64,000 nt of DNA from Dioscorea cayenensis subsp. rotundata. Taxonomy: Eukaryota; Streptophyta; Magnoliopsida; Dioscoreales; Dioscoreaceae. The position numbers and the translations under genes are program-made. Shown here in pieces: positions 49,040 to 60,930 of the stretch; the first letter of the stretch is position 1; each line of letters opens with the position of its first letter. A model generated the notes under the pieces. That model did not search any database and was not told where the DNA came from. It saw nothing but the letters and a program-made list of their open reading frames with translations. The DNA lies in assembly GCF_009730915.1 (NCBI RefSeq), contig NC_052487.1:2728001-2792000 (forward strand), written 5' to 3'.

Positions 49040-50562
49040 CATAGGATGATGGAGATATATATGATTGTGTGAACATATACAAGCAACCAGCATTTGATCA
49101 TCCTTCTCTAAAGAATCATAAAATTCAGGTCCTTTCTTCTTCTTCTTCTTCTTCTTCTTCTTCTTCTTCTTCTTCTTTCTTTCTTTCTTTTACTGCTGCT
49201 CTTCTTTTATTATACATAAATTATATCTGCAGTTAAGGCCAAGTTCTTATCCAGTTGGACTATTTGATGATAAATCATCATCAACAAATAGTACTGCATC
49301 ATCAGAAATTGGATTGCCAGATGGAGGTTGTCCTTCAGGAACAGTGCCAATAAGAAGACATGCAAAAGAAAATCTCATGAGAATGAAATCATCTTTGAAG
49401 AACATGAAGATCAAGAACACTCCATCAATGCACAATGATACAAATAAAGAATTGTACCATCAGGTTAATCATTAAACCAATTCATCAGTTTCACAATTTA
49501 ATTATATACATCAAACTCACATTTATTGCATGTATGTATGATTTGATGATGTTATAGCGGGCAGTATACATCACCAGAAAAGAACTATTAGATTCATATG
49601 GTGCATCAGCATTCATTGATGTTTATAGCCTTCCTATAACCAAAGAGTCACAAGTCAGCTCAAGTGCCTATATTTGGATTGAAAACAATGAAGATGGTGA
49701 TCAAATAAACAGTATAGCAATTGGATGGACAGTGAGTCTTAATAAATAACACTTCATTCTCTTAAATATTTCCAAGAACTCATGATTGTTAAGAATCTAA
49801 TCTAGTTTTATTGTCACAGATATCTAATGACAGCTATGGAGATACAAAAACCAGACTAACTGCTTCTTGGACTGTATGTTTAAATATTATTTTTTTTATC
49901 GTACCATTAAAATTAATACATTAAGTAACAAATTTTACTTTATATTTTTCAGAATGATAACTTTCAGGTAACAGGATGTAGAGATATAACATGCCCAGGC
50001 TTTGTTCAAATTAGCAGAGAACTGCCACTGGGCATTGCTCTTAGACCTCTATCAACATATGGAGGCACACAATTTGGTTTACAAATCCTAGTTTACAAAG
50101 TAATAACACTACCTTCATTTGCATCGATCATTATATTATTTTTTCTTAATTTATGTTCAAATGCCAATTAATGTTATTAATTTGTTACAGGATCCAGTGA
50201 CTAAGAATTGGCTTCTTTTTCTTAAAAGAGACCAAATTTTTATAGGCTATTGGCCTAGTAAAATTTTCACTCGTTTGAGTTCAAAGGCTAATAAGCTTGT
50301 TTTTGGTGGAGTTGTAGGGTACTTAAATAACCAAGATAAACCACCAATGGGAAGCGGTCATTTCCCAATTGAAGGTAGGAATAAAGCATGTTTTTTCAGT
50401 AATATTAAAAATGTGGACAAACAAACCAAGATACAAGATATAGATTCAGAGATTTTGTATCCCTTTTCAAGCTCAAGAGAATGTTATTATGTTGGGCCTT
50501 ATTTAGAAACAGGTCCTGGTCTTGGTGATATGTTTTTCTTTGGAGGTCCTGGATATTGTTGA
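48797..50562 (+). CDS. neprosin-domain secreted protein, gene 2 of cluster, subtype 1, 403 aa
   Basis: Exons: 48797-48946, 49045-49128, 49233-49463, 49558-49731, 49820-49873, 49953-50099, 50191-50562; 1212 nt, all boundaries as in gene 1. The signal peptide [20 protein letters not shown] is nearly identical to gene 1. Catalytic positions read A209 (IAIGW) and V321 (FGGVV). Exon 3 is three codons longer than in gene 1 ([10 protein letters not shown]). The motif [12 protein letters not shown] and the end FFFGGPGYC are intact. Intron 1 carries a (TA)n and intron 2 a (TTC)n tract (about 49135-49176). No break is seen, so it should encode a full secreted protein. The same non-catalytic argument applies. 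Confidence 0.88.
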
Positions 50563-50799
50563 AGGTATTTGTAATAGTTGTTATGTTGTATGAGTTTTAT
50601 TTAAGTTTTTGAATAAAGGGTTGTTTGGATGTTTGGTTAGAAAAAATTTCTATAATTATTGGGATTAATTTTTAAGTGCAGGTTTGCTTTGGACTGAATA
50701 ATAAAAGTATATACATTTAAAATAAAATTTTGAAATATGTACTAAAAAATATATATTTTTTTTTAACTAAACTGGATATTTTTATGAATATCTAATTAA

Positions 50800-50945
50800 A
50801 AAATTAGACTAATTAGCAAATAAATTAGACGGTTAATTAGTTCATAAAAACAGGATAAAAATCTTACTGTTATAACTAATAATTAAATTATATATAAAAC
50901 ACACTATAAAAGGATGAAACATTACAAAACTAAAATATCATCAGG
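50800..50945 (+). promoter_or_regulatory. upstream module of subtype-2 neprosin genes, pseudogene copy
   Basis: It contains TTAGACTAATTAGCAAATAA and GGTTAATTAG.TCATAAAA, then ACACACTATAAAAGGATGAA about 35 bp before the ATG at 50946. The same block precedes the genes at 57670 and 62068, where the downstream element reads ACACACCATAGAAAG and ACACCATACTT, so the TATA match is best in this dead copy. Confidence 0.6.
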
Positions 50946-51186
50946 ATGATGAAGATGGTGCTAATATTTGTTTGCCTTCATCTCCCATCCTTTGTTCTAA
51001 GTTCAGAGCACAATCTCACCATTGATGACGACTTTGAGATTGAGAGACAACTCAATCTTCTCAACAAGCCAACCATTATATGTTCATAAATAATTAGTTA
51101 ATCATTCATTATCTTATCATTCTAATCGTTCTATTATTATTAATATTATCATTAGTACTAATCACTAGGAAAATGGGGACATCTTT

Positions 51187-51389
51187 TGTCTCCATTTTTT
51201 TTTTTGGGAAAGAGAAGCGAGGCGAACCCACTAGAGACCCAGAGACATGCACAAGCCTTGATGAAATAAATGGGGATGGGGCTGCGCTCACGTCGGCGTT
51301 AGAACCACCCATACACAACCACTATTCATAACTCTCAGAAATGTGCCCTCAGCCGAGAATCGAACTCTCACCACTCATGTCTCCATTTT
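51187..51389 (-). mobile_element. SINE insertion with 12-bp target-site duplication
   Basis: The sequence TGTCTCCATTTT stands on both sides (51187-51198 and 51378-51389). The insert reads in minus orientation: it starts with GAGAGTTCGATTCTCGG, a pol III B-box-like stretch, continues through GGTTCTAACGCCGACGTGAG and CTGGGTCTCTAGTGGGTTCG, and ends in an A-run (T-run on plus, about 51194-51205). Size about 180 bp. The poly(A) end, B box and TSD together mark a tRNA-derived SINE whose A-box end is short or lost. Confidence 0.85.
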
Positions 51390-51854
51390 ATTAAACCACC
51401 AGTTTTGGTATTCTTGAAATACCAGGGGCTCAAATATTCCCATCAAGGGATTTTGGATTGCATTAGATGATAATCTAGTCAATTATATTGTTGTTAGATG
51501 GGATAAAATATTATTATTATTATTATTTATAATTTTTTTTCTAATTATAATAAAATATTATTATTATTTATAATTTTTTTCTAATTATAATTTTTATTTT
51601 TATTTTTATTTTTTGTAAATTTAAATTAAACTCTTCAAAAAAATTTAAGACATTCATATGTGTGGTGTTATTTATTCACATTGGGGAAAAAATTAAATTA
51701 AATTGAACAATCTAAACTAGAAATATATGATCTGGAGTATTAAACCAAACAACTAGATAGGCTTCTTTCGGATTTTTTTCTTTTCTTTCATTATTGGTGT
51801 ACTATATATATATATATATATATATATGCAATCTCTCCTATCTAATCATCTATG

Positions 51855-51882
51855 AGTGTGAGTGTGAGTGTGAGTGTGAGGC
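51855..51882 (+). repeat. (GAGTGT)n short tandem repeat
   Basis: Four to five perfect GAGTGT hexamers inside intron 4 of the neprosin pseudogene. No counterpart in the related genes. Confidence 0.85.
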
Positions 51883-52466
51883 CACATTAGGAGCCAATCA
51901 TAGAGGGCACATGTATGTGTGACTACCAAAAAGACCCTAAAATATTTATTTATTTATTTTTAGAAAATAATTGGAATTCATAATTAATCTTAAAGTTTTG
52001 GAAAATAATTGAAACCAATATTTATTTTTAAATTTATTTCACCCATTTCATTATTATTATTATTATTATTATAAAAAATTTATGTCATATCAATTAAAAA
52101 AATTTACTAATTTTTCTTAAAATATTATTTATTTAAATGTTTCATTGTGTTTATAATTTTTTTTAGTTTTAATGTTGTTTTATTTGTATATAGGTAGATC
52201 CAAATATTAATGGAGATAAAAATACTAGGCTAATAACTGGTTGGACAGTAAGCTCTCTCATAATTTTTTATTTTATTTGATTTTTTTTATTTTATTCCTT
52301 AATTATTTACAAATGAAAATTTTAACCTTTTTTTAATTTTAATTTTTTTTTATTTTTAAGAATGATAGTTTTAAAAGCACATAATGTATAAACTCTGCAT
52401 GCCTGTCATTGTTCAAGTTTGCAAAGATTAATTTTCTTATTTTCTAACATATAAATATCATATTTA

Positions 52467-52511
<45 letters not shown>

Positions 52512-52965
52512 CTTCTCATTAATTTTTTTATGTAATGTAATTTGTTCTATTTATATGAAATATATTTTGATTGTTATTAATAATAAATTAAAGGATTAGT
52601 TATTTAAAAGGTCCTTGGATATTTTGATGTTCACCATTTTCTTGATGATTAATTTTTAAATTTAAAAATAATACTTAAAAGGTAGGGATATTTTGGAAAA
52701 TGAAAATATGGGAGATTCTATATCAAACTGAAATTTTTTTTCTAGAGATAAATTGTTAATTTCTTCTAATTAAATCTATTAAATTTAGAAGAAAATTAGA
52801 GCATCTCACCAACTCTTTCAATTCCCTGGAAAGTCCTTTAATTTATCAAATCCCCAAACCATCCTTAATTTTTAAAATTTTTATTTTTATATCTAAATTA
52901 AATTAAAATTACAAAATTATCTATATCTTATTCCTTCAGCTCAATTATTAAGAGTACAGATGAGA

Positions 52966-53578
52966 TAGACCTGTCAGGTTCGGGCTGGGCTTAAGCCATA
53001 ATTACTAAATTTTAAACTTGTTCAAACCCGGTCTGGCCAAAAAATCTAAGTCTTAATCCTTGCCAGAACCCGTCCAAATTTAATGATCTCTACTCAAAGC
53101 CCGCCCAAACCCACTCAAATAGGTTTGTTATCAAATAATATGTAAGTTATAAAAAAATTAACAATAATATTAATATGTAAATATGACCAAATATTATTAT
53201 ACAAAACACTTAAAAATTAAAATAACAAATATTTATTCAATTACAACAACTAAAATTCAAATCATTATAATCAATGGTAATCAACAATAAATATATATTA
53301 TGTAAATATATAGAAAACTAATTAATAAATAATCAATGGCAATTCAAACCATTATATATATAAGTATATACATACAAAATTAATTAATAAATATATTTTA
53401 TAATTTGGACCGGACGGGGTGGCCGGGCTTTTAACAATGAAAACCAAACCTAGTCCATTTTTAAAATAGGTTTCTGTTTTTTGTCCTAGGCCCGGACATC
53501 GGGTCTTATATATTTGTCTAAACTCTCCCATTTTTGCCTTCAAGTTTAGGAGGGTAACTTGGCTCTTGGACAGATCTA
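52966..53578. mobile_element. hAT-like non-autonomous DNA element, about 610 bp
   Basis: The left end TAGACCTGTCAGGTTCGGGC and the right end (reverse complement TAGATCTGTCCAAGAGCC) are imperfect inverted repeats. Inner parts are rich in CCCGGTCTGG / GGCCCGGAC words in a GC content unlike the flanks. AGTACAGA occurs just outside both ends (52953-52960, 53579-53586), as expected for an 8-bp hAT duplication, though on the left it is separated from the end by five bases. No transposase frame. It lies in intron 6 of the pseudogene and is absent from the intact gene at 57670. Confidence 0.6.
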
Positions 53579-54384
53579 AGTACAGACTAAGGCAGAAAAA
53601 ATTTCAAATAATAAAAACAAGAAAATAAATAAAAAAACCAAGATGATCATATATATCATATATATATATGATCAGAATCAGAATATAGATGAGCTTTTAA
53701 TAAATTTTGTAAAATTTGTGAATTAAAAAATCCTTCATATATATATATATATATATATATGATTAAATTTAAATCCTCTCATATATTTGAAAAAAATATT
53801 TGGTTTTTCTTTTTATATGTGACCCATAGGTTTCAGTCTCCCTTCTCTCACAATTTTTTTCATCAGCAAAGATTTCAATTTGAAACTATTTGCTTAATCA
53901 AACAAACATCTGCTAATACACTTGAGAAAAAAATTGAGCCTTGAGTAATATATTAAGCATTTTTTATAGCATCAAATGACTATAAATTGGTGGTTTTTTT
54001 ATGGTCATGATAAAAACCTAGTAGGTTATTGGTCTAATAATTTATTCACCACTTTAGCTCAATACAGTACTAGATTCGAGTTTTGCAGCACTTTATACCG
54101 AGATGCCACATTTCCTTGGATGAGAACTAGTCATTTTTCAGATAAAAATTATAGTAAGTCGCACCTATTTCAAATGGTGAAATATGCTGACCATGATTCA
54201 AAGTCAAATGATTTACCATTAATTGAGGGAACTCCAAGTTCATATAGTCCATGATATAAGAATGAAGATTTTAGTGGGTCTTATAATACTGATAATTATT
54301 TTTATTATGAGGGCATGGTGGCATTCATAATTGAAGACATTTACTCTGTAATTTTTTTATTTTTTTATTGTACTTATTATTTTT

Positions 54385-54767
54385 AGATTTTTTTTTTAGG
54401 TTTTTGTCAGCGTTCAAGTTTTACAATTTTTTTTAGTAAAAATCAATAAACTGAAGGAATTAGTGAAGGGGTGATTTCATGAGTTGCGATTTTTTATTTT
54501 TTAATAATTTGATTATATAATAAAATACAAAAAAATTTCATAACTTGTAAGTAAAAAAATATTGTTTTTGAATATATGATTAGATAAAAAATAAATTTAT
54601 CTTCATTTGAAACAGAAAGTTTTTAATAATTATTATAAAAATAGCTTGATGTGTAGGCAATGTATTCCATTAGTATTAAATATTTTAAAAGTTGAAAAGA
54701 TTTTTTTTTTTTTTGAAATTTTTATAAAATAATATCTAGATTATGAATTGGCTATATATATAAACCC
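54385..54767. repeat. downstream flank of a subtype-2 gene (cluster repeat)
   Basis: It shares GTAAAAATCAATAAAC.GAAG, GGTGATTTCATGAGTT.GC and TTGATGTGTAGGCAATGTAT with 48120-48440 and 61000-61310. Present after the pseudogene, after the intact subtype-2 gene, and once with no gene before it. Confidence 0.75.
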
Positions 54768-55062
54768 TGGAAAATTTTGGGGCCCAGAGCCTGGCCCAAT
54801 TCGTTGAGTTTGTGGGCCGAGCGGAGGGAGAAGATGATTTTGTGGTACAACATGAATATATAATGTGAATGAATGGATACTTCATACCTTGCATATATTA
54901 TTAAATTTAAATCATTAATGTGAAATATTGTGTTTGTATTTATTAATATTAATTCAATGAATCTATATAAGGACAGAAATTGCAAGGCATTAATTTGGGA
55001 TTTAATGCATTGCATAAATGAGTGGTATATAAGAAGAGAGAAGAATTAAAGAAAAACATGTC
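54768..55062 (+). promoter_or_regulatory. promoter module of subtype-1 neprosin genes, copy 3
   Basis: Third copy of the module at 44617 and 48513: GGAAAATTTTGGGGCCCAGA at the start and ATCTATATAAGGACAG near 54961, about 100 bp before the ATG. Confidence 0.7.
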
Positions 55063-56833
55063 ATGCATGCTAAGATGTTGAAGATGATGGTGCTAGTGTT
55101 TATATTTCTTTGCTGCCTTCTTCTTCTTCTTCTCCCTAGCTTTGGTTTCACCATTGATGAGGATCTGGAGCTTCTCAACAAGCCAACCATGAAGACTACT
55201 ATAGTGGTAAGTAGTTAATTAATCATTATTATAAGTAAAATTCATTTCTGTTTTGTTTTCTGATTTTCATCTTGATATATATTATCATAGGATGATGGAG
55301 ATATATATGATTGTGTAGGCATAAACAAGCAACCAGCATTTGATCATCCTTCTCTAAAGAATCATAAAATTCAGGTCCTTTCTTCATCTTCTTCTTTCTT
55401 TTACTGCTACTCTTCTTTTTTATTCTATATATATATATATATATATGTCTGCAGTTAAGGCCAAGTTCTTATCCACTTGGACTATTTGATGATAATTCAT
55501 TATCATCATCAACAAGCAGAACTACATCAATAGAAATTGGATTGCGAGATGGAGGTTGTCCTTCAGGAACAGTACCAATAAGAAGACTTACAAAGGAAAA
55601 TCTCACGAGAATGAAATTGTCTTTGAAGAGCATGAAGATCAAGAACACTCCAATGTACAATGATACAAATGAAGAATTACACCGTCAGGTCTATCATTAA
55701 ACCAAATCTTCATTAGTTTCACACTTTATATATATAAAACTCACATCGATTGTATATATATATGTATGATTTCATGATGTTATAGTGGGCATCATACATC
55801 ACCAAAGAAGAGCTATCAGAATCATACGGTTCATCAGCATTCATTGATGCTTATAGCCTTCCTTTACCCAAAGAGTGGCAATTCAGCTCAAGCTATATTT
55901 GGATAGCAAACAATGAAGATTATAATCAAATAAACACTATAGCAATTGGATGGACAGTGAGGCAATTGGATGGACAGTGAGTCTTAATAAATCACACTTC
56001 ATTCTCTTCTTATATATATATTTCTAAGAAGTCATAATTGTTAAGAATATGTAATTGTAATTCTAATTTTACTGTCACAGATATCTAACGACAGCTATGG
56101 AGATACAAAAACCAGACTAACTGCTGCTTGGACTGTATGTATAGTAATTCATTTATTTTATTTTATTTTATTTTTGAATCATTAAAATTAATACATTAAG
56201 TTAATCAACAAAATTTACTTCAATCTTTTTCAGATTGATAACTTTCAGGAAACAGGTTGTAGAGATACATCTTGTCCGGGCTTTGTACAAATTAGCAAAG
56301 AACTTCCACTGGGGGTGGTTATTCAACCTCTGTCAACATATGGAAGCACACAGTATGGTTTAAACATAGTTGTTTTCAAAGTAATAATTCTAACTCCATT
56401 ATCATAATTATAGTATTATTTTTATATTTGAATGGCCATTAATGTTATTAATTTGTAACAGGATCCAGAGAGTCAGAATTGGTGGTTTTTTCTTAAAAAA
56501 GATAAAATTCTAATAGGCTATTGGCCTAATGAAATTTTCACTCTTTTAAAAGCAAAGGCTAATCAACTTGTTTTTGGTGGAGTTGTTGGGTACTTAGATA
56601 ACCCGGATAAGCCACCAATGGGAAGTGGTCATTTCCCAATTGAAGGTACTAATAAATCATGTTATATCAGTGATATTAAAAATGTGAACGAAGAAAACAA
56701 AATACAAGATTTAAATTCAGAGAATTTGTATCCCTTTGTAAGTTCACAAAAATGCTATGATGTTGGGCCTTATTTAGAAACAGGTGGTCCTCTTGGTAAT
56801 ATGTTCTTTTTTGGAGGTCCGGGGAATTGTTGA
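55063..56833 (+). CDS. neprosin-domain secreted protein, gene 3 of cluster, subtype 1, 401 aa
   Basis: Exons: 55063-55206, 55291-55374, 55455-55688, 55786-55956, 56081-56134, 56234-56380, 56462-56833; 1206 nt, phase 0 joins. Signal peptide and activation-peptide region are as in gene 1. Exon 4 starts with TGG (WASYITKEE) where genes 1 and 2 have CGG. Catalytic positions are A207 (IAIGW) and V319 (FGGVV). The end is FFFGGPGNC. The end of exon 4 is duplicated: a 20-nt unit at 55942-55961 repeats at 55962-55981, giving two donors. Only the first (GTGAGG) keeps the frame; the second (GTGAGT) adds 20 nt and would shift it. So output may be reduced by mis-splicing. Confidence 0.85.
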
Positions 56834-56971
56834 AGATATTTGTAATATTTTTAAAGATGTATGAATTTTATTGAAGTTCTTGAATAAAGGGTTGTTCACT
56901 TGTTTGGATGTTTGAATATGGAAATTTTACTTTTTGACAAATGCCGCAAATTTTTATAATTATAATTATTT

Positions 56972-57056
56972 TTTGCTTTGTTTAAGTTAGCAAAGATACG
57001 CCTCTCCCATACAATGGCACTCAACATGGCATTTAACTCTATATTTTCATAGTAAT
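56972..57056 (+). pseudogene. fossil of exon 6 of a subtype-2 neprosin gene
   Basis: TTGCTTTGTTTAAGTTAGCA followed by AAGATACGCCTCTCC and TACAATGGCACTCAACATGG matches exon 6 of the gene at 57670 (59575-59676), with a gap of about 25 nt and altered bases near the end. It also keeps the following GTAATTTTCTTAA donor side. No other exon of this copy is recognisable around it. Confidence 0.75.
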
Positions 57057-57669
57057 TTTCTTAATTTTTTTCTTCTTTTTAATTTTTTTAATAAATATAT
57101 TTAAAAAATTTGGGTTTTTTTTTTTTTAGAGGGATGAGATTATTAAAAAAAATAATTAATTTGTAAATCTCTATGAAAAAACCAAATTACCCTTCTTCAA
57201 TTTGATAAATTACTATAATGTCTTTTTAAAAATTAATTTCATCTTTCATATTATTATTTTTTTCTCTTATTTTTTTTAATGTGTCCATTGAAGATTAATG
57301 TCTTGAGTTCATCTCAAGTTCAAGTCTCACAGACACATGTATCATAATGGATCCCCGAGGTGAGTTTGGGGCTAAAAACACTGGTTGAATGATCAATTCA
57401 TGACCTATGTGCACGACCCCTAAATAATAGTGCTGGTAGCATTTGTAAATTATATTTATATTAGAGCACAAATCAGCAAACATCAATTTATACAAGCTAG
57501 ATATTGTCATCAATCTAATTGAAAAATTAGATTAATTAGCAAATATATTAGGTAGTTAATTAGCTCCTAAAACCAGGATAAATATCTGATTGTTATAACT
57601 AATAATAAAATTATATATGAAACACACCATAGAAAGAAGAAACATTACAAAACGAAAATATCATCAGAG
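57057..57669 (+). other. upstream region of neprosin gene 4
   Basis: 57281-57450 carries CAAGTTCAAGTCTCAC, a B-box-like stretch, and could be a SINE remnant. From about 57490 the subtype-2 upstream module begins (TAGATATTGTCATCAATCTA, TTAGATTAATTAGCAAATA) and runs to the ATG at 57670. No clear TATA box; ACCATAGAAAGAAG lies about 40 bp before the ATG. Confidence 0.5.
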
Positions 57670-60600
57670 ATGACGAAGATGGTGCTAATCTTTGTTTGCC
57701 TTCTTCTCCCATGCTTTGTTCTGAGTTCAGAGCACAATCTCACCATTGATGAAGACTTTGAGATTGAGAAACAACTCAAGCTTCTCAACAAGCCAGCCAT
57801 CAAAACCATAGTGGTAAGTTTATAATTATTAATTAATCATTAATTTATCATTCTAATCACTCTATTATTATTAATATTAACATTAATACTAATAACTAGG
57901 AAAATGAAGATATCTTTGATTGTGTGGATATTAACAAGCAACCAGCTTTTGATCACCCATCTCTTAAAGATCATCAAATTCAGGTCTCTTCTTTCATTCC
58001 TCTGTTCCTTAATTCATTATAAAATAATAAACATATGTATATTTATATGATATATTTGTTTTCCTGCAGTTAAGGCCAAGTTCATTACCAGTTGGATTAT
58101 TTGATAATGATATGATTAAATCATCATCAAGAATAAAATCAATGGAAGTCGGATTGCATGAGAGTTGTCCATCAGGAACAGTACCAATAAAAAGGGTTGA
58201 AAAAGAACAACTCATTGGAATGAGATCATCTTTCAAACAATATAAGATCAGGCCCTCTTCTTCTTCTAATGTTAATGATGATGCTTCTACTACTCAGAGG
58301 GTAAATAAAATAAATTTTTATTATATCATATGATTTAATTACTATTATTATTTTGATGTGTTTATATATATTAATTAATTTTTTTAATATTGTTAATCAG
58401 TGGGCAACAATACATACTCCATATAAACCATACCACCAGTTTTGGTATTATGGTGCTTCAGGATTAATGGGTATATATGGTTTCCCTGGAATGCAAGACA
58501 CTCAATTCTCATCAAGTGGATTTTGGATTGCAAATGATGATGATCTAGGTCATATCAATCACATTGTTGTTGGATGGGCTGTGAGTTTCTTCTTCTTATT
58601 ATTCATAATTTTTTTCCTAATTATAACTGAATTTTTTTTTAATGTTTTTTTTTTAAATTTAAACTTAACACCCAGTGATTGAGAAATTAAGGTATTTAAC
58701 TCCTATGTATGAGCTTGAGAATTCTACTACCTCCTAATGCGTGATTGAGGTTTAAAATAAGATACTCAACTTGCCTGCCAAGTCCCTGGTTTTGCTATGG
58801 GTAGAGTTTAGATTTAGTTTATTTATGGAATAGTTCTATAGTTATGTGCATAGTGCTGCACGGTATATGAAACCAAACATAAAAATTTCTCTAATTCTAA
58901 AACAGGGAAGATGACTTCTAAAATAAGTATATATGTGATAGCTAGTCCATATTATAAATAATAATATATTATTATTATTATTATTATTATTATTAAAATC
59001 TAATAATAAAAAAAGAAAGGAGATGTTTTATTGTTTGGATTGGATTTGATTTTTTCCACCACAAATGTTAAAGGAACCAAATCATTAAAAATAATTTAAG
59101 ATATATTTGTTTTTACAAATAAATGTAATTCATAATTAATATCATCTATATTTAGTTTACCTATAGTTTTGGAAAGTAAATGAAACCTATATTAATTTTT
59201 ATATTTATTTCAAAATATTTCAAAATTTAGTATTATTATTATTATTATAAAATTTGTGTCATATCAATAAGATATTTAATATTTTTCTTCTTAAAATACT
59301 ATTTATTTAAATGCTTAATTGCGTTTATTATTATTATTATTATTATTATTTTAGTTTTAATGTTGTTTTATTTGTCTATAGGTAGATCCAAAATATAATG
59401 GAGATAAAAATAGCAGGTTAATGGCTGGTTGGACAGTAAGCTCTCTCATCACTTTTTTTTATTTTATTTTCTTGATTTTTTAAAAATGATAAATTTAACA
59501 TTGTTATTTTAATAATAATTGTTTTTTAGTGTGATGATTTTAAAAGCACCGGATGTATGAACAATGCATGTCCTGGTTTTGTTCAAGTTAGCAAAGATAC
59601 ACCTCTTGGTATTGCTATCAGTCCTGTTTCCACATACAATGGCACTCAGCGTGACATTGAACTTTTTGTTTTCAGAGTAATTTTCTTAATCTTTTCTCCT
59701 TTTTATTTTTCTCAATAAATATATATCATATTATTATTATTATTTCTCATTAATTTTTCTAATATGATGTAATTGTTCTATTTATATAAAATTTATTATG
59801 ATTGTTAGAAATAATAAGTTGAAGGATTAGTTATTTAAAAGTACTTGGGTGTTTTCACGTTCACCATTTTTCTTGGTGATTTGTAAATTTTAAAAATAAC
59901 ACTATAAAAGTAGGGACATTTTTGAAAAGTGAAATTTTATAGAGATAAAATTCGTGGTTTCTTCTACATTCAATTTATTAAAATTAAGAAGATAGTAACA
60001 AGTAGTCCCTCCAACTCCTTCAATTCCTTAAAAAACCCTTTAAGTTTATCAAATCCCTAGAACATCCTTAATTTTTAAAATTTTTTACTTTTAAATTCAA
60101 ATTAATTTATAACATTACCCTTACCTTATTCTTCACCTATTAAAATGTTAAGAGCACATAAGTGGATAGGAAAAATTCTAAAGGACTAAAACTTACATAA
60201 GAAGGCAAAGGGACTATATGATTAGAATGAAAAATATATTAAAAAAAGTTTATTAATTTTTTTTAATTTATAAATTCAATAGTGCTATATATACATGATT
60301 AAATTTAAACTCTGTCATGTATTTGAAAAAATACTTTTTTTTCGTAGACGACCTATTGGGAGCTATATAAAGGAGAACAATAGGTTTTTTTCCACGATAA
60401 TTTCAATTTGAAACTACTTACTTAAGTGCACCAAACCAATATTGATTGTAGATTTGAATTCACAAACACTTACTTTAGCAAACCAAACTTCTGTTGATAT
60501 ATTTGAAAAAAAAATATTTAAGGGTTGAGTAATATAATTAAACATTTTTTTTTTACAGGATCCAACGACTTTAAATTGGTGGTTTCTTTGTGGACCTGAT

Positions 60601-60930
60601 AAAAAATTAGTAGGTTATTGGCCAAATGATCTTTTTACCACCTTAGCTCAATATGGTACTAGACTTGAATTTGGTGGCACTGCTGAATATATTGGCAACT
60701 CAGTATTTCCGCCAATGGGAAGTGGACATTTTCCATATGAAGGTTATAGTAAGTCATGCCTGTTTCAAAAAGTGAAATACATTGATGGTGATTCACGGTC
60801 AGATGATTTACCATTACTTGAGGGAACTCCACGTTCAGATAGTCCATGTTATAAAGCTGGAGATTTTACTGGGTCTGATAATGCAAATAATTATTTTTAT
60901 TTTGGGGGACCTGGTGGCATTGATTGTTGA
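57670..60930 (+). CDS. neprosin-domain secreted protein, gene 4 of cluster, subtype 2, 403 aa
   Basis: Exons: 57670-57813, 57900-57983, 58070-58300, 58401-58580, 59382-59435, 59530-59676, 60559-60930; 1212 nt. Exon boundaries match subtype 1, but introns 4 (801 bp) and 6 (882 bp) are long. Signal peptide MTKMVLIFVCLLLPCFVLSS, then EHNLTIDEDFEIEKQ, activation-peptide region [20 protein letters not shown], and the neprosin domain with [53 protein letters not shown] and the end FYFGGPGGIDC. Catalytic positions read V209 (IVVGW) and T321 (FGGTAEY); E323, two residues on, is the only nearby acid. It is the one intact subtype-2 gene in the window. Confidence 0.88.

Larger units (their letters stand above)
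50946..54330 (+). pseudogene. neprosin-domain pseudogene, subtype 2, with two insertions
   Basis: Pieces in order: exon 1 (50946-51088) reads MMKMVLIFVCLHLPSFVLSS then EHNLTIDDDFEIE, but its donor is lost and it runs into a stop. A stub of exon 2 lies at 51169-51190. Exon 3 and the start of exon 4 are deleted. Exon 4 remnant (about 51392-51503), intact exon 5 (52194-52247), shortened exon 6 (about 52361-52430) with a stop, and a decayed exon 7 (53970-54330) with several changes follow. A SINE sits in the exon 2/4 junction and a hAT-like element in intron 6. Parent type is clear from comparison with the gene at 57670. It cannot make a neprosin protein. Confidence 0.88.
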
